Shown here: piece by piece, positions 33,822 to 46,507 of the stretch
How the letters are laid out: each line of letters begins with the position of its first letter
How positions within the stretch are numbered: the stretch's first letter is position 1
Translations under genes and position numbers: made by a program
Source: Dipodascopsis uninucleata var. uninucleata
Taxonomy: Eukaryota > Ascomycota > Lipomycetes > Lipomycetales > Lipomycetaceae
Length of the DNA: 64,000 nt
NCBI GenBank assembly: GCA_030568195.1
Contig: JAJLTO010000005.1
Span: 124,001 to 188,000, forward strand
Direction of reading: 5' to 3'
The notes under the pieces: model-generated
Told to the model about the DNA's origin: nothing
Database searches by the model: none
Seen by the model: the letters and a program-made list of their open reading frames with translations, nothing else

Positions 33822-34446
33822 GACTACTATGTATCTTAGAAATTATACATGAACAAAAAAATTTGAAACTAGGTATTTCTAAGTTCAATTCTCGATATAG
33901 CTACTCATGCTCTTCACCATATTTTTTTTCCATATTTTCACTAATATGCTCAGCATAGCATAGAATAAAGCTATGACGAAGGTTATAATATAAAGATTTC
34001 TTGCTGTTATTCGTTTATGATGAAATTATATTACAGAATGGCTATTTGGAGATTGACACTCCACATCTTTGTTCTCGAGATGAACGCACTGGGCGATGCA
34101 AAATATACCCCAGAAAACCTCAATTATAGCTAGTAATAAGACCACCGTACAAATGAACGACCTATTTTGAATTCTATCAGACGAACTGATCAATAATGAT
34201 GATTATCATGTGAGAGACAGATAGTTACAATAGTAACTGTTTCCTATGATTCAGATGTGCTAAAAGAAATACTAATTCGGACTGACATCTCTAGATCCAT
34301 CCAAGGTGGAGACGCCTTGATGACTCGGTAACAAGAATACCCAAAGATTTGCAGAGTCTGTTGAAATCCGAGCGTGTATGATAAAGTGCTGAAAGGAAGC
34401 AACGCATAATTAACAAAAGAGATATCGCTGATCTTATTAATCAAGA
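33822..34446. promoter_or_regulatory. Divergent promoter region CCDC174 / OPT transporter
   Basis: About 625 bases of AT-rich DNA between divergent starts. No known operator stands out. Confidence 0.45.
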
Positions 34447-37023
34447 ATGATTGATTCAGAGGAATCTTCAACCACCTCATCCAAAGCGTCTAAAGAAGTC
34501 TACGAGGACCATAGCACTACCGACGATGAAAAGGATGCTCAGGCCTTTGATTTCAAAAGTAGCAAAGCGAAAGGCTTGGATCTGTTGTCAAATTCTTCGT
34601 TACACCACGAATATCAGCAGGATCTGGAGTTGTTGAAATCTAAGCTGGAGACTTTGACAACTGATGAAGCTATAGACATCCTCAAAAAAGCTATAATCGA
34701 GCACGAAGAAGACACAAATTTTCCAATAGAAGTTATGGAAAAGATTAAGAAACTTATACGGGGGCCAGACTTCTACGGAAACTCATATGAAAAATACGAG
34801 TACGATCTTAAGGCTGAAGCTTGTTTAATTGGATATTTCTCACCATATCCAGAAGTTCGCTCTGTAACTGATCCAATTGATGATGAGGACGTTCCAGTAG
34901 AAACGTTTCGAGTCTATTTTCTGGCAGTTATATGGACTATTATAGGGTCAGGAATTTTTCAATTCTTTAGTACGAGACAGCCTTCTATATACTTAAGCTC
35001 AACCGTTATACAACTATTTCTATATCCTTGTGGAAAGTTCCTAGAAATGGTTTTACCTGACTGGGGTTTTATGATCAAAGGAACGAGATATACGCTTAAT
35101 CCAGGCCCATGGAATTTTAAGGAGCAGATGGCTGCTACAATCATGATCAATGTCGCAGTTGGCGGTGCATATGTAGCTCTATATAATATCATAGTTCAGA
35201 GATTGGAAATTTTTTACGGAAACAAATGGGCTACATTAGGCTATCAGTTTCTTTTGATCATATCGTCGCAATTCTTTGGCTTTGGTTTTGCTGGTGTACT
35301 GCGTCGATGGGTCATCTATCCTGTGAAGGCCGTCTGGCCAAGTGTTTTACCATCAATTGCTCTTAGCAGAGCGCTACTTAAAGAGCAGAAAAGAGAGAAT
35401 ATCAATGGCTGGACCATTTCACAGTATTGGTTTTTTATAGTTGTATGCTCTGCATCATTTGTCTACTTTTGGTTTCCAAATTATCTCTTTCAAGCCCTCA
35501 GTACATTCAACTGGATGACATGGATTGCACCCAACAACTTCTTACTTGCCATGGTTACTGGAAGTAATTTTGGTCTAGGTGTTAATCCTTGGACGACATT
35601 TGATTGGAATATTGCTAGAAAGTTCAGTCCTTTAGTGACGCCCTTCTATTCATTAGCTAATCAGTTTATTGGTAACTTTATCAGTGCCTTTTTCATTCTT
35701 GGAATGTACCTCACGAACTACAAATGGACAGCGTATCTTCCATTGAACACTAATGCACTTAAAACCAATCGAAACGAAAATTATCAGGTGTCGAAGATTC
35801 TCACTGATGGCGTGCTCGATGAGAAAAAATATCAATCCTACTCTCCACCTTTCTATTCGGCAGGCGATTTGGTATTGTATGGTTCAAGTTTTGCATTTTA
35901 TCCACTATCGATGCTGTGGATCTTGCTCAATGAATGGCGCTCTATTTTCGGTAGTTTTAGAGACTTCTATAATGACCTACGCCATTCTAAAAGATCTCCT
36001 TATGCGAAGTTTAATGATCCCTATTCTAGAATGATGTCAAAGTATGATGAAGTGCCAGATTGGTGGTTTTTAGCCATTCTTGCTGTTTCATTTGTACTTT
36101 CTGTTGTCTGTATAACGCAATACCCTACAGGTACTCCAATCTGGGGCTTGATTGTTATCATTCTGTTGAATGCTGCTTTTTTAATACCAATCACTCTTAT
36201 TCACGCTGTTACTGGTTTTGGATTTGGTCTTAATATTCTATGCGAACTAGTCGCAGGATATGCATTCCCAGGAAATGGGTCAGCATTGATGATTTTAAAG
36301 GCGTACGGATTCAACATAGATGGACAAGCGGACAGCTATATAAGTGATCAGAAGATTGCGCACTATAGCAAAATTCCTCCGCGTGTTGTTTTTAGGGGAC
36401 AGATGCTCACAACTTTGGTCCAATGCATTGTTTCTATTGCAGTTGTCAATTGGCAAATTGACAATGTGAGCGATCTCTGTCATATGAACCAGAAGCAGCG
36501 TTTCACTTGTCCAGGAGCTCGAACCTACTACTCAGCATCTATCACTTGGGGTGTAATAGGACCAAAACGTATGTTTAATGGACTCTATCCGATACTACAA
36601 TGGTGCTTTTTAATTGGAGCAGCAGTCGCACTTCCATTCTGGTTCGCCCGCAAACGGTGGCCCAAATATTTCAGACTGATTAATCCAGCACTGATAGTCG
36701 GTGGAATGTGGAACTGGGCACCATATAATCTGTCGTATATGACACCAGGATTCTACCTATCATTCATATTCATGTACTATATCAAATCAAGATACCTAGC
36801 ATGGTGGGAGAAGTACAACTACGTTCTATCGTCAGCTATGGATGCAGGTGTTGCATTTTGTGCTGTGGTCATTTTCTTTACTGTCCAATATACTGGTCGA
36901 CATCTAAACTGGTGGGGAAATGACGTTCCGTATACTGGGATAGATGGAGGAAATGGACGTCAGAATCTATTGGACTTGCCTGAAAAGGGATATTTTGGAC
37001 CCGACCCTGGCCAATACCCGTGA
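34447..37023 (+). CDS. Oligopeptide transporter (OPT family)
   Basis: A proton-coupled transporter of the oligopeptide transporter family, of the type of S. pombe isp4 and yeast Opt1, expected in the plasma membrane and moving small peptides or glutathione-like substrates. The 858-residue single-exon protein has an acidic cytoplasmic N-terminus, the family block SPYPEVRSVTDPIDDEDVPV, the first membrane segment with IGSGIFQFFSTRQPSIYLSS, and NPGPWNFKEQ. Many hydrophobic segments follow, in line with the 12-16 usual for OPT proteins, along with the late block YMTPGFYLSFIFMYYIKSRY. It looks complete. The exact substrate is not predictable. Confidence 0.94.
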   Translation: MIDSEESSTTSSKASKEVYEDHSTTDDEKDAQAFDFKSSKAKGLDLLSNSSLHHEYQQDLELLKSKLETLTTDEAIDILKKAIIEHEEDTNFPIEVMEKIKKLIRGPDFYGNSYEKYEYDLKAEACLIGYFSPYPEVRSVTDPIDDEDVPVETFRVYFLAVIWTIIGSGIFQFFSTRQPSIYLSSTVIQLFLYPCGKFLEMVLPDWGFMIKGTRYTLNPGPWNFKEQMAATIMINVAVGGAYVALYNIIVQRLEIFYGNKWATLGYQFLLIISSQFFGFGFAGVLRRWVIYPVKAVWPSVLPSIALSRALLKEQKRENINGWTISQYWFFIVVCSASFVYFWFPNYLFQALSTFNWMTWIAPNNFLLAMVTGSNFGLGVNPWTTFDWNIARKFSPLVTPFYSLANQFIGNFISAFFILGMYLTNYKWTAYLPLNTNALKTNRNENYQVSKILTDGVLDEKKYQSYSPPFYSAGDLVLYGSSFAFYPLSMLWILLNEWRSIFGSFRDFYNDLRHSKRSPYAKFNDPYSRMMSKYDEVPDWWFLAILAVSFVLSVVCITQYPTGTPIWGLIVIILLNAAFLIPITLIHAVTGFGFGLNILCELVAGYAFPGNGSALMILKAYGFNIDGQADSYISDQKIAHYSKIPPRVVFRGQMLTTLVQCIVSIAVVNWQIDNVSDLCHMNQKQRFTCPGARTYYSASITWGVIGPKRMFNGLYPILQWCFLIGAAVALPFWFARKRWPKYFRLINPALIVGGMWNWAPYNLSYMTPGFYLSFIFMYYIKSRYLAWWEKYNYVLSSAMDAGVAFCAVVIFFTVQYTGRHLNWWGNDVPYTGIDGGNGRQNLLDLPEKGYFGPDPGQYP

Positions 37024-37294
37024 TGATAAGTGTGATCACGATTTTGATTGGAATCTGCATTTTAGTCGTATATGTGAAAAATAAATATGCATTTATTTTA
37101 TAGACACTGGAAGATATCCGGACAAGATAAATCAAAATATGCTTTTTAAATTGACGGACTGATAACTTACATCGCATTTTTCTTATGTAGGAGCAGAGTG
37201 TTTCAGATAAAAGATTGACAATAGTAGTCAGAGAAGTTCAGTCTCGGACCGGTCAGTATTATTCCGTACATAGCAAAGAAAAGAAATCGCCGTT

Positions 37295-38287
37295 TCACTT
37301 CCTTAAGTCGATAAAAGGTATGAGAATGGGCGTTTTTCTTTTGTAGTCAATGTATTGTTCATCAAAAAACAAAGTCAAAAGCCTTTCCTCATCTGTTATA
37401 TGACAGAAAGTCAGCACTGTGCCGTTGTTAGATCGAAATAAATTTTATCTTACATTGGATTCTATTTCTGAAGAACCTCCAAAGAATAACAGTGAAGCCT
37501 ATACAAGCAATCGGATTAAGTAGAAAAATTTGAGTGCCGATGGCCCACCAGAAATATCCCAAATAAGAGGGATGTCGTGAAATACTGGATAACGTTAGAT
37601 GTTAGAGAGAGCATCCTTCAACAAATACAGCTCTAGTAAAGAACTATTCTACTTCACTTACCTATATACACCGTTTGTAACCAAACTATGCGATTTTGAT
37701 TTTCGGCCCACTATTTGATGGGAAAAATTTGAAGACGCATGTACCATTGCCATCGATCGTAGTGTCTGACCCAATATCATGAGAATTAAACCGAACTGTG
37801 AAATGTATGAATACCAGCCCTGTGCCAAACCAAAGATATACCATTCCAAAACAGATTCCAGCAGCGCCGAAGCATGCGCAAAAATATATAGACTACCATT
37901 TCGAATTAAAAATGCTAGAGGCCAAGCATCACAGCACATAGTCAGTAAGCATCCGATAGAGGAAACGACTATGCAGAGCGGCAACGGCAACTTACAATCT
38001 ATATTAACCTTATCAGAATTATACTTCGCAGTGATCCAGTACTCCAGAAAGTGGAATATTGCAAGAGAAGCAACGTAAAGAGGCAACTGGTGATATGGGA
38101 TGTAAAATGCGAGGATCAAACTTGAAGAAAGAATGGCTCCTAGCACCAACGAGGTCAAAGCAACGTCGTCTGGACGATGACTATGACCAAAGACCCCAGC
38201 GCTGTTGGCATCTTGAGCTGAGTCCAGCTGCATAGCTTGTCTATGCTCGACTGCCGGTATCTCCTGATCACCAGTGTCTTCTGACAT
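37295..38287 (-). CDS. STE14: Protein-S-isoprenylcysteine O-methyltransferase Ste14 (two introns)
   Basis: Ste14 is the ER membrane enzyme that methyl-esterifies the C-terminal prenylcysteine of CaaX proteins such as Ras, Rho and a-factor. Exons are 38287-37662, 37584-37454 and 37392-37295, joining to 284 residues. Exon 2 carries the core motif RHPSYLGYFWWAIGTQ followed by LLNPIACIGFTVILW, and exon 3 contributes the conserved acidic pair in RIQYEERLL and the tail near IPFIDL. Several hydrophobic segments lie between residues 40 and 180. The N-terminal 35 residues are polar and poorly conserved. Acceptors follow CTAAC-type branch points. It is divergent from the calcium pump across a 1.6-kb gap. 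Confidence 0.92.
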
Positions 38288-39887
38288 AGCTGAATCTAAT
38301 TTCGTTTTCTGTCCAGCTGAAGGCGTTGATTTAGATCTCGTCTATATATATGATACCATTATTCGCAGTGGGGCGAGAATATTAGGTAGAAAGCGCTATT
38401 TCACTCTGAACTACTGTATATTTTTCTAATATCGACAATCTAAACAATTCTAGGATTCAAAAATAAATGAAGTCTATTAACCCCAGATTGGTGTACAATA
38501 TTGGAAATAAATAATAATTGTCGAAAGATTCGCGGAAGGTGTTCAAAGGAATCTCGATGAAGTACGAAATTACTAGATTTAGATTCTCAGGGATTTGCTA
38601 AGCAAAGCATAATCTGGTAAAACATGGGATACACATTTCCTTTGTTTGCTGAAAGGTTCATTGCCAGTATTGAGACCGGCGCTTTCCAGTTGTACTAACA
38701 GCTGCTGGATAAACATAAACAAAGCCATATCACATGTGTCTATTTATATAGATAAGCTGTCAGATAATTATACATACAGTGTTTTATAAATGTAGTATGA
38801 GCAGAATCGTGAATTGTCACATTTCTTTACGGCTACAACCAGATTTGTTTCTTAGCTATGCACAGCACTTACAACTAGACATCTTAAATACTCAAGCTTG
38901 CAGCCAATTAAATTACCAACAGACTTTCGAAAGAATGAATACTCTTCCACTCTTCGCACATTTTGGTCGCTTCACGTCCTCTGACTCTGTAGGAACATGT
39001 CAAGTCCACTCTATGACCATCTAATATAGTGCAAATTCATCAGCATAAGTGAGAACGCATCTAAAGTTATTTGCCTACATATTTTACAGAAAATATTATT
39101 TTTTTCTTCTCATTTGTTCACTACTGTAGAGCTAGTTGTCATCACAGATTATAGCAATACATAGTAACTCAAGTTCAGAAATCAGGATTTATAGTACGTC
39201 CACATTATATCTCTAGGCACTATTGATGCAATAGAAGTCGCAACGTAAGAAATACAGTTAAGCCCCTGCGCAATCACATACACAGTTACACATTAATGCC
39301 ATAAACAGGCAGCCGTGAGAACTAAATATAAGCCTCACCAGGCGCGGCCGTGAGTTAAGGATACGTTTACATTACAAAATTGCCACAAAGTTTTATATGG
39401 TTATTGCTATTATTGGAATAGTGCTTGATATTAATGTGCAATGTATTACATAAGATAGGTGCATAAACAACCATCTTCTGCGCGTTAGAGAAAAAAAATA
39501 CAACGCCGAGAAACCAGGCAAAGAAAAACAAAGAGGAATCTATTCAGGATGGACTAGTAGAACATATTCCCGTCGCTTTCTTTTTTCCCATATTCTCATA
39601 TCTTTTGCTATCTCTTGTACCTACACATTGGCTAATCGCAGAGAAAAATCATAGCAGAAAACTCTGAGAACAGTAATAGAAGCTCGGAGGTATTATTCTA
39701 AATAAAAATATCAAATAGTCTGTATTTGTTAGCAGTTTTAGAATTTTGGTGCAAAGAATACTCCAGAAACTACCACCTCGACTACAAGCGACTTCCAGAA
39801 TCTTGCAAATAAAGACTTCACTCTTTTGTCAGGGTTACACACAGCACTTACTTTAGCAATATAGTGGTCAAGTAAAGTACTGCAATA
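38288..39887. promoter_or_regulatory. Divergent promoter region STE14 / calcium ATPase
   Basis: A 1.6-kb gap between divergent starts. It is AT-rich apart from a short GC-rich patch near 39340-39352. Only short open frames occur (for example 38779-39024). A C/T-rich run at about 39575-39600 and further C/T text to 39620 may mark initiation of the pump gene. Confidence 0.45.
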
Positions 39888-42800
39888 ATGGATAATGCCT
39901 ATGTCAAACCAGTCGCTCAAGTCACCAAGGAACTGAGGTCTAGCGTCGAGACAGGACTGGACTCTGTTACGGTCGAAGTACACCGCGCGAAATATGGATC
40001 GAATGGTATGTATATCTAACTTGCGTTCTATACTGGGATGATATTAATGATTGATGGTGGCATGGGTGTGGCTGATTCGCGAAGTGCATACGTAGGATGG
40101 AATGTGTAGTAAGTGTTCTTGTTAAGCTAACTGTATTATATTACAGCTCTGCCCGAGGAACCCCCAACTCCTCTTTGGAAGCTGGTTTTAGCTCAGTTTC
40201 AAGATCAATTGGTTATTATCTTACTTGTTTCAGCTATCATTTCATTTGTACTGGCCTTATTCGACGATGGTGATGACTTAACTGCCTTTGTTGACCCGGT
40301 TGTAATTCTAATCATCTTGATCCTGAACGCCGTCGTAGGTGTCCAGCAGGAAACGAGTGCAGAAAAGGCTATCGCAGCACTCAGCGAGTACTCTCCAGCC
40401 GAGGCCAAGGTACTTCGAGATGGAGTTATGCAACGTGTTAAGGCTGAAGATCTTGTTCCCGGTGACGTTGTTGATATTGCTGTAGGAGACCGTGTTCCGG
40501 CTGATTGCAGAATCATATCTATCCTTAGTAACAGCTTTAGAGTTGACCAGGCTATACTGACTGGTGAAAGCGAGAGTGTTGGAAAGGAAGTAGAGCCAAT
40601 TGTCGATCCAAGGGCTGTAAAACAAGATCAGATAAACATGATATTTTCCGGTACTACTGTCACTGTTGGTCATTGTCGTGCTATGGTTGTTCTTACAGGT
40701 GCTTCAACTGCTATTGGTGACATTCATTCCAGCATTGTCTCCCAGATCTCAGAGCCTACTCCTCTAAAACAGAAATTGGATGATTTCGGAGAGATGCTGG
40801 CAAAGGTTATCATGGTTATTTGTATTCTTGTCTGGGTTATTAACATCCGAAACTTCAACGATCCTGCTCACAAGGGTCTTGTGAAGGGCGCCATTTACTA
40901 TTTCAAAATTGCAGTTGCTCTAGCAGTTGCGGCTATTCCAGAAGGTCTCGCAGTCGTTATTACTACGTGCCTCGCTCTTGGAACACGCAAGATGGCTCAA
41001 AAGAATGCTATTGTTAGAAGCTTACCTAGTGTTGAAACCTTGGGCTCAACTTCAGTTATCTGTTCGGATAAAACTGGAACTTTGACTACTAATCAAATGA
41101 GTGCTCGGAGTGTTATTTACTCATCCAAATATGGTCTTGTTGAACTTACCGTTGACGGTACCAGTTTTGCGCCGACTGGTCTTGTGAAGTACACCTCTTC
41201 GGGAAAAGTTCTTACCACTCCTATCCGAGAGTCTCCGTCGATTCTTCGTCTTGCTGAAGTTGCAAGTATGTGCAACGATGCAGAAATTATTTTTGACGAG
41301 AATTCACAAACCTATTCTCATTTGGGCGAACCAACTGAGGCTGCCCTTCGTGTATTAGCTGCCAAATTAGATTTCAGTATCCAAAAATACAAAGAGGACT
41401 ATCATAGAACCGCTACGCTTGAGTTTTCTAGAGATAGAAAGAGTATGTCTGTTGTCATAATGTCACCCGAGGGAACGTCTGATCTTTTTGTGAAGGGTGC
41501 ACCAGAGTCTATTATCGAGAGATGTACCGAGATATATAATGATGGCGTTAGAGTTCCTATTACACCAGACACAGTTTCTAAGTTAATGGAAAAAGTTTCA
41601 GAGTTTGGCAAACAAGGTTTACGTGTTATGGCTCTTGCAGTTAAAGAAAACGTCGATAAACAACTCTTCAACGCTAAGTCCCTCACTTCTTCTGAAGACT
41701 ATATTAAGCTTGAGCAGAATATGACATTTGTTGGAATTGTCGGTATGCTTGATCCACCTCGTCCAGAGGTAAAAAAAGCCATACAACAGTGCTATGATGC
41801 TGGTATTCGGGTGGTTGTCATCACTGGTGACAACAAACAAACTGCAGAAACCATCTGCAGACAGATTGGCATTTTTGAGCCCGATGAGGATGTTAGTGGG
41901 AAGTCATACACCGGCAGAGAATTTGATGATCTTTCCGAGTCTGAAAAATTAAAAGCAGCCATGACTGCCAAATTATTTTCTCGAGCTGAGCCTACTCACA
42001 AGAGTAAACTGGTCGATCTTTTGCAGTCCGCCGGCGAAATTGTTGCTATGACTGGTGACGGTGTCAACGATGCTCCCGCATTGAAGAAGGCTGATATCGG
42101 CATTGCTATGGGTTCTGGAACTGATGTCGCTAAGCTTGCGTCTGATATGGTTTTGGCTGATAACAACTTCGCTACGATTGAGGTTGCTGTTGAGGAGGGT
42201 CGATCAATCTATAACAATACACAGCAATTCATTAGATATCTTATTTCATCTAATATCGGAGAAGTCGTCTCTATCTTTCTGACGGTTCTTCTTGGAATGC
42301 CGGAGGCTTTGATCCCGGTTCAACTACTATGGGTCAACCTTGTTACTGATGGTTTGCCAGCTACTGCTCTTGGTTTCAATCCTCCTGATAACGATATCAT
42401 GCATAGGCGTCCTCGTCCCCGAGATGAGCCTATTGTTGGAAAATGGCTCTTTGTTCGCTATATGGTCGTTGGAACATACGTCGGATGTGCAACGGTTTTC
42501 GGTTATGCATGGTGGTATATATTCAACACTGAAGGTCCCCAGATTACGTTCTCTCAGCTGTCACATTTCCATTCCTGTCCCGTCGAATTCCCCCAGCTTG
42601 GATGTGATATTTTCACTGATCACAAATATACATCAAGGGCATCAACCGTATCACTTTCTATTCTTGTTGTCATCGAGATGTTCAATGCTATGAATGGACT
42701 GAGTGCTACAGACAGTTTACTTTCGTTCCCTCTGTGGAAGAATATGAAGCTCGTGTTTGCTATTATACTGTCATTAATATTGCACTGTGGCATTGTTTAT

Positions 42801-42968
42801 GTTCCGTTCCTTCAGAATCTCTTTTCTGTTGCACCATTGACTTGGAATGAATGGCAAGCTGTGATAGGTATTAGTTTTCCTGTTATCATCATTGATGAGA
42901 TTCTTAAATTAATTGAACGAGCCATCATTGAACCTAAACGGCAAATAACGAAGCTGAAAAAGCTATAG
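39888..42968 (+). CDS. SERCA-type P-type calcium ATPase (one intron)
   Basis: A P-type (IIA) calcium pump of the ER, moving calcium into the lumen at the cost of ATP. Exon 1 is 39888-40005. The intron has donor GTATGT and a GCTAAC branch point close to the acceptor. Exon 2 is 40147-42968. Total 979 residues. Visible motifs are the TGE-type loop (ILTGESESV), [11 protein letters not shown] in the transport domain, phosphorylation motif DKTGTLTTN with Asp347, KGAPESI in the nucleotide domain, and [38 protein letters not shown] in membrane segment 6 is typical of SERCA. The C-terminus ends KLKKL, a KxKxx dilysine pattern that would fit ER retrieval. Saccharomyces lacks a SERCA pump, so this gene helps exclude that group. 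Confidence 0.95.
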
Positions 42969-43492
42969 TCCTATTTACTGAGAAGATATGATTAATAACC
43001 CATTCATTCTGGATGAGAAGTCGCATGTCGGCACTTCTAATTGTCGAAGTGACGGTGATACTAGATATATCGTTACAAAGTAATTTTTTTTCTATTATTA
43101 GCTTATTTAGATGATCATAATAATAATAACTGTTTCTATTCAATACCAAAGAGAGCTGATACGTCTATGTTTATACGTATATTATTTTAAATTGTTATGA
43201 TATTGTACTTAGTTTTGTTTGCAAAATGTATATCGTTCGCGTGAATGCTGTTACAAGCATGTAAAATCCACTATATAGTAAATTACTATTTTTTTCGGTA
43301 GTGATACTGATTGGAGGCTTTCTTAATTGGTCCTATATAATCATATAAGACATACTACCGAATTTTTTTAACGTATATTGTAAAAAAAGTTTTATGACAT
43401 AAATGTTTATTTACTACATAGAAAAGGCCACATAATATAGATATTTCGAACCAGTTGTAATATATAAAAAGATATATAATGCATGTTATTGT
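42969..43492. other. Convergent intergenic region calcium ATPase / PUP3
   Basis: AT-rich 3'-untranslated sequence from both sides. No gene or notable repeat seen. Confidence 0.55.
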
Positions 43493-44569
43493 TTAATCCT
43501 GTCGAGTTTTCAGCATACGTTTAACAACTTTGTCCTTAGTACTATAGTGACGAAAAAGAATGTTAGCGAACTCAGCAATATAATTCTCAGTAGTACCAGA
43601 CATACATGACATATACTAGAGCACCACATCCACTTAATGCATCTCGATCTTGTGCATTCATTAAAGCCTGTGAAATAGTTTCAAATAGATCTTCTGGCTC
43701 TAGGTTTGGCTCCCATAAGCTCTCGCACATTCCAAATAACTGATCATTTGCAGTACCAGCAACCACAAAATCCTTGGCATATGTTAAGCAACTGGACAAA
43801 AAAATTAGTCAATATGCATATGCCAATGCTTACAAGATTTCACCTAACTTACCCAATCAAATCAAACCCACAAATGAATGGCCTTCCCGTCTTCGAATTG
43901 ATACCTGCAACGATTGGTCCAACAAAGTAAGGTCCAAATCTTATCAACCAGAGAAATTAGCCCGATTTCGATCATCTTCAAAGTAACATAAACTGCCGCA
44001 ATTATATAAGATCACTCACCGCTTTTCATATAGGGTAGACGCAACCAAATTAGCAAACGTTTCTGGTTCGATCTTTCTTTCCTCTCGTAAATCATAAAGA
44101 TTGACTTTGTATCGAAATACCTCGGATCTATTGTTGCAATTAGAAATGATTTTTCGACACGGCTTCTACCAGTAACTACAAATTCCTTAAGTTCCTTACA
44201 GAGTGGTAACATCAGTCGCCAGTCCAGTCAATCCTAAATATGCATTGTCGTAATTGAAAATCTTAGGGAAATCATTCGAGACAGTAATTGACTGCATTCC
44301 TAGACGTAAATCACACGCGATTGCTACGCAGTCTTTTCCTGTCATTGCCACCACGGAACCACCTAATCAAATATTAGCTTCATCGGCCCTCATTCAATAA
44401 TATCTCATTATATTCTCGTAAAGATTAATATGATAGCTCTAGCTCTCCAGTATATTAAAAGCCGTGTCATTTCACGACAAATATAAATGCCAGTAGCATG
44501 ATACGAACAGTCTGATTCCATTTCCATCAGCACATTACACTTACCGTTAATACTTGATGGATCTGACAT
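43493..44569 (-). CDS. PUP3: 20S proteasome subunit beta-3 (five introns)
   Basis: A non-catalytic beta subunit of the 20S proteasome core. Six exons are 44569-44545, 44362-44200, 44127-44020, 43939-43853, 43791-43606 and 43541-43493. They join without a gap to exactly 205 residues, the length I know for yeast Pup3. The protein starts [19 protein letters not shown], with no propeptide or catalytic threonine, as expected for beta-3. Conserved blocks include [20 protein letters not shown] and [20 protein letters not shown], with tail KRMLKTRQD. Introns are 60-180 bases, with donors GTAAGT, GTAAGG, GTGAGT, GTAAGT and GTATGT. Five introns in a gene this small is high for a yeast. Confidence 0.95.
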
Positions 44570-45046
44570 ATTGAACTATGATGCTAATCTATCCAATGAA
44601 AACTTGATATTGGCCGAAAAGATTGAAAGAATATGACTAAAATATCGTTGAGGTTAGTGGTTATATTACAGCCTTACTGATGATGATGGGTGGAAGAATC
44701 CAAATTTACTGTGATGTTAGGGTATGTTGGAGTAGCCGTACCTACTCAAAGGTGTATTTACAAAAGCATAACAATCAAAAGGAAATGGTGAGTATAAACC
44801 TATATAAGATAGAAAATCTAGTCGAATAGAGAACTCTATATTTAGTGCTTTACAATTGGACTCAGCAGAAGGTATATAACTTAACTATGCCTTAAATCTA
44901 ACATATACAAGCTACTATATAATTATCTTTTGTTTTATTCACCGACCGTTTCAATAACGTGGAGAGCCTTTCATCTATAGTGACGGCCCTTGAACTATTT
45001 CTATGACCTGAGACAGAACCAATTAATTGAAGTCATATATATGACT
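44570..45046. other. Region between PUP3 start and ERG4 stop
   Basis: Holds the PUP3 promoter and the ERG4 3' end. I looked for the Rpn4 element GGTGGCAAA on both strands and did not see it. Confidence 0.5.
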
Positions 45047-46507
45047 TCAAAAGACAAAAGGGATCAATAAGTATGGGCAAATACGTTCATACTCCTTCCA
45101 ATCATCGCCATATTTGATCTTACATCTCCCGATATCACGATGAGCACGGTGAGCAAGAACACAGAAAAAGAAAGTAGGATAGAAATATGGTAAAGGAGAG
45201 TTAAAACCAGTGATAAGAGCCCAAGAAAGCGACTGACAAAAGTCAACGGTGTAGTGGATCTTGCGCGCATATCTATACCAACCAGAAGTGAGAAGTGTAC
45301 CGCCATTCTTGCACTTGATATAGGTAGGATTCTTGATTGTCTGCCACGGTAACTGGGGGAAAGTTTTGCGTTCGATTAAGGTGCCATACATCTGCTGTCT
45401 GAATCTGTTCTTCTGAGAATTAGTAGTGTCAAACACATAGTAAGAACCCAAAAGCATGAAATAGATGGCTACGTTGTAGTAAACACTCCATTGATACTCC
45501 TTCGGGTCGTGGTTTGCCAAGTAAAGAGTACAATGACAATAGGTAAATGGTACACCTGCCATATTCCAAAACAATAGCATAAAGCCAAACTTTTCATAGA
45601 ACATATCCCAAGTAGTCACAATCAACTCCTCACCCTTGCTGCAAGCATTAGCATACAACCAATGAGCCAAGATGACAAACCAGACTTGTGGAGAAACATA
45701 GCCATAGTTCTCATATTGACGGACTCCAGTTGAAACTGAGAGTAAAAACAAAATGAACCATGGGAGACGAACTTCGTAGAACATTTTCAAGTCAAGAATG
45801 CCAATACGAGGGTTAAGTATGGCTCCCATGAATACGTCGTAGATGAAGTTACCAGACATTCTGTACTGGCTATTGGTAAAGTAAGCGATGAAGTAGAGTA
45901 CAAAAGGAAGAATAACTCCTGAAATAATAGACACAGACATAATGCTTCCAAACTCGTCTATCAAAGTAGTAATTGGGAAAATACCACTGATGTGCAAGAA
46001 TGCGACGGTAGCTATGGTAGTATAGAAAGACCAAACAGCATTGCAGTAATATGGAAGACGTTTGTTGTTCAAGTGTGGCAGAGCAAGACCTTGGGTCGAA
46101 CAACCAGGTAGAGTTACATATAGAACTGCTTCAAAGAATAAAAATCCCCAGACGATGAGCCACGCCTTCAAGTGAGGGAAAGCACCTTCATAGAAATGAC
46201 CAACCATACGATCCAAAAACATTTTTATGGTCTCCCCATTCTGAGGGTAAGTGAAATGGCCACCGTAATAAGTACTACATATCCACAAGTAGTACATCAA
46301 CATAGGAAATCCAGTCATCATGGCAGTCACGCCAATGGGACCGCCAAACTCATATTCTTCATTGGTACCATCAGTGCTTGTCTTCGTAGCAGAACCATCA
46401 TTAGTCTCCTTCCCTGCTACTACGCCAGGCTCCTTTATGCCATTTCTCTTAGTGACATCTGAATCGTCAGTGGTAGGAGCAGCGCCTGAAGAACGTGTGT
46501 TTACCAT
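45047..46507 (-). CDS. ERG4: Delta(24(24(1)))-sterol reductase (last step of ergosterol synthesis)
   Basis: Erg4 reduces the C24(28) double bond of ergosta-5,7,22,24(28)-tetraenol with NADPH to give ergosterol, in the ER membrane. The 486-residue protein starts with a polar stretch, then [20 protein letters not shown] and many hydrophobic segments. Family blocks include [33 protein letters not shown] and the C-terminal [18 protein letters not shown], ending near LLIPFVF. I chose the ATG at 46507 ([11 protein letters not shown]). An in-frame ATG at 46576 would add 23 hydrophobic residues and is less usual. Family identity is firm; the related Erg24 and lamin-B-receptor reductases have different N-terminal blocks. 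Confidence 0.94.
   Translation of the reverse strand: MVNTRSSGAAPTTDDSDVTKRNGIKEPGVVAGKETNDGSATKTSTDGTNEEYEFGGPIGVTAMMTGFPMLMYYLWICSTYYGGHFTYPQNGETIKMFLDRMVGHFYEGAFPHLKAWLIVWGFLFFEAVLYVTLPGCSTQGLALPHLNNKRLPYYCNAVWSFYTTIATVAFLHISGIFPITTLIDEFGSIMSVSIISGVILPFVLYFIAYFTNSQYRMSGNFIYDVFMGAILNPRIGILDLKMFYEVRLPWFILFLLSVSTGVRQYENYGYVSPQVWFVILAHWLYANACSKGEELIVTTWDMFYEKFGFMLLFWNMAGVPFTYCHCTLYLANHDPKEYQWSVYYNVAIYFMLLGSYYVFDTTNSQKNRFRQQMYGTLIERKTFPQLPWQTIKNPTYIKCKNGGTLLTSGWYRYARKIHYTVDFCQSLSWALITGFNSPLPYFYPTFFFCVLAHRAHRDIGRCKIKYGDDWKEYERICPYLLIPFVF

Noticed and set aside
39738-39983. Minus-strand frame antisense to the first exon of the calcium pump
   Set aside because: It is the shadow of a well-supported exon on the other strand.
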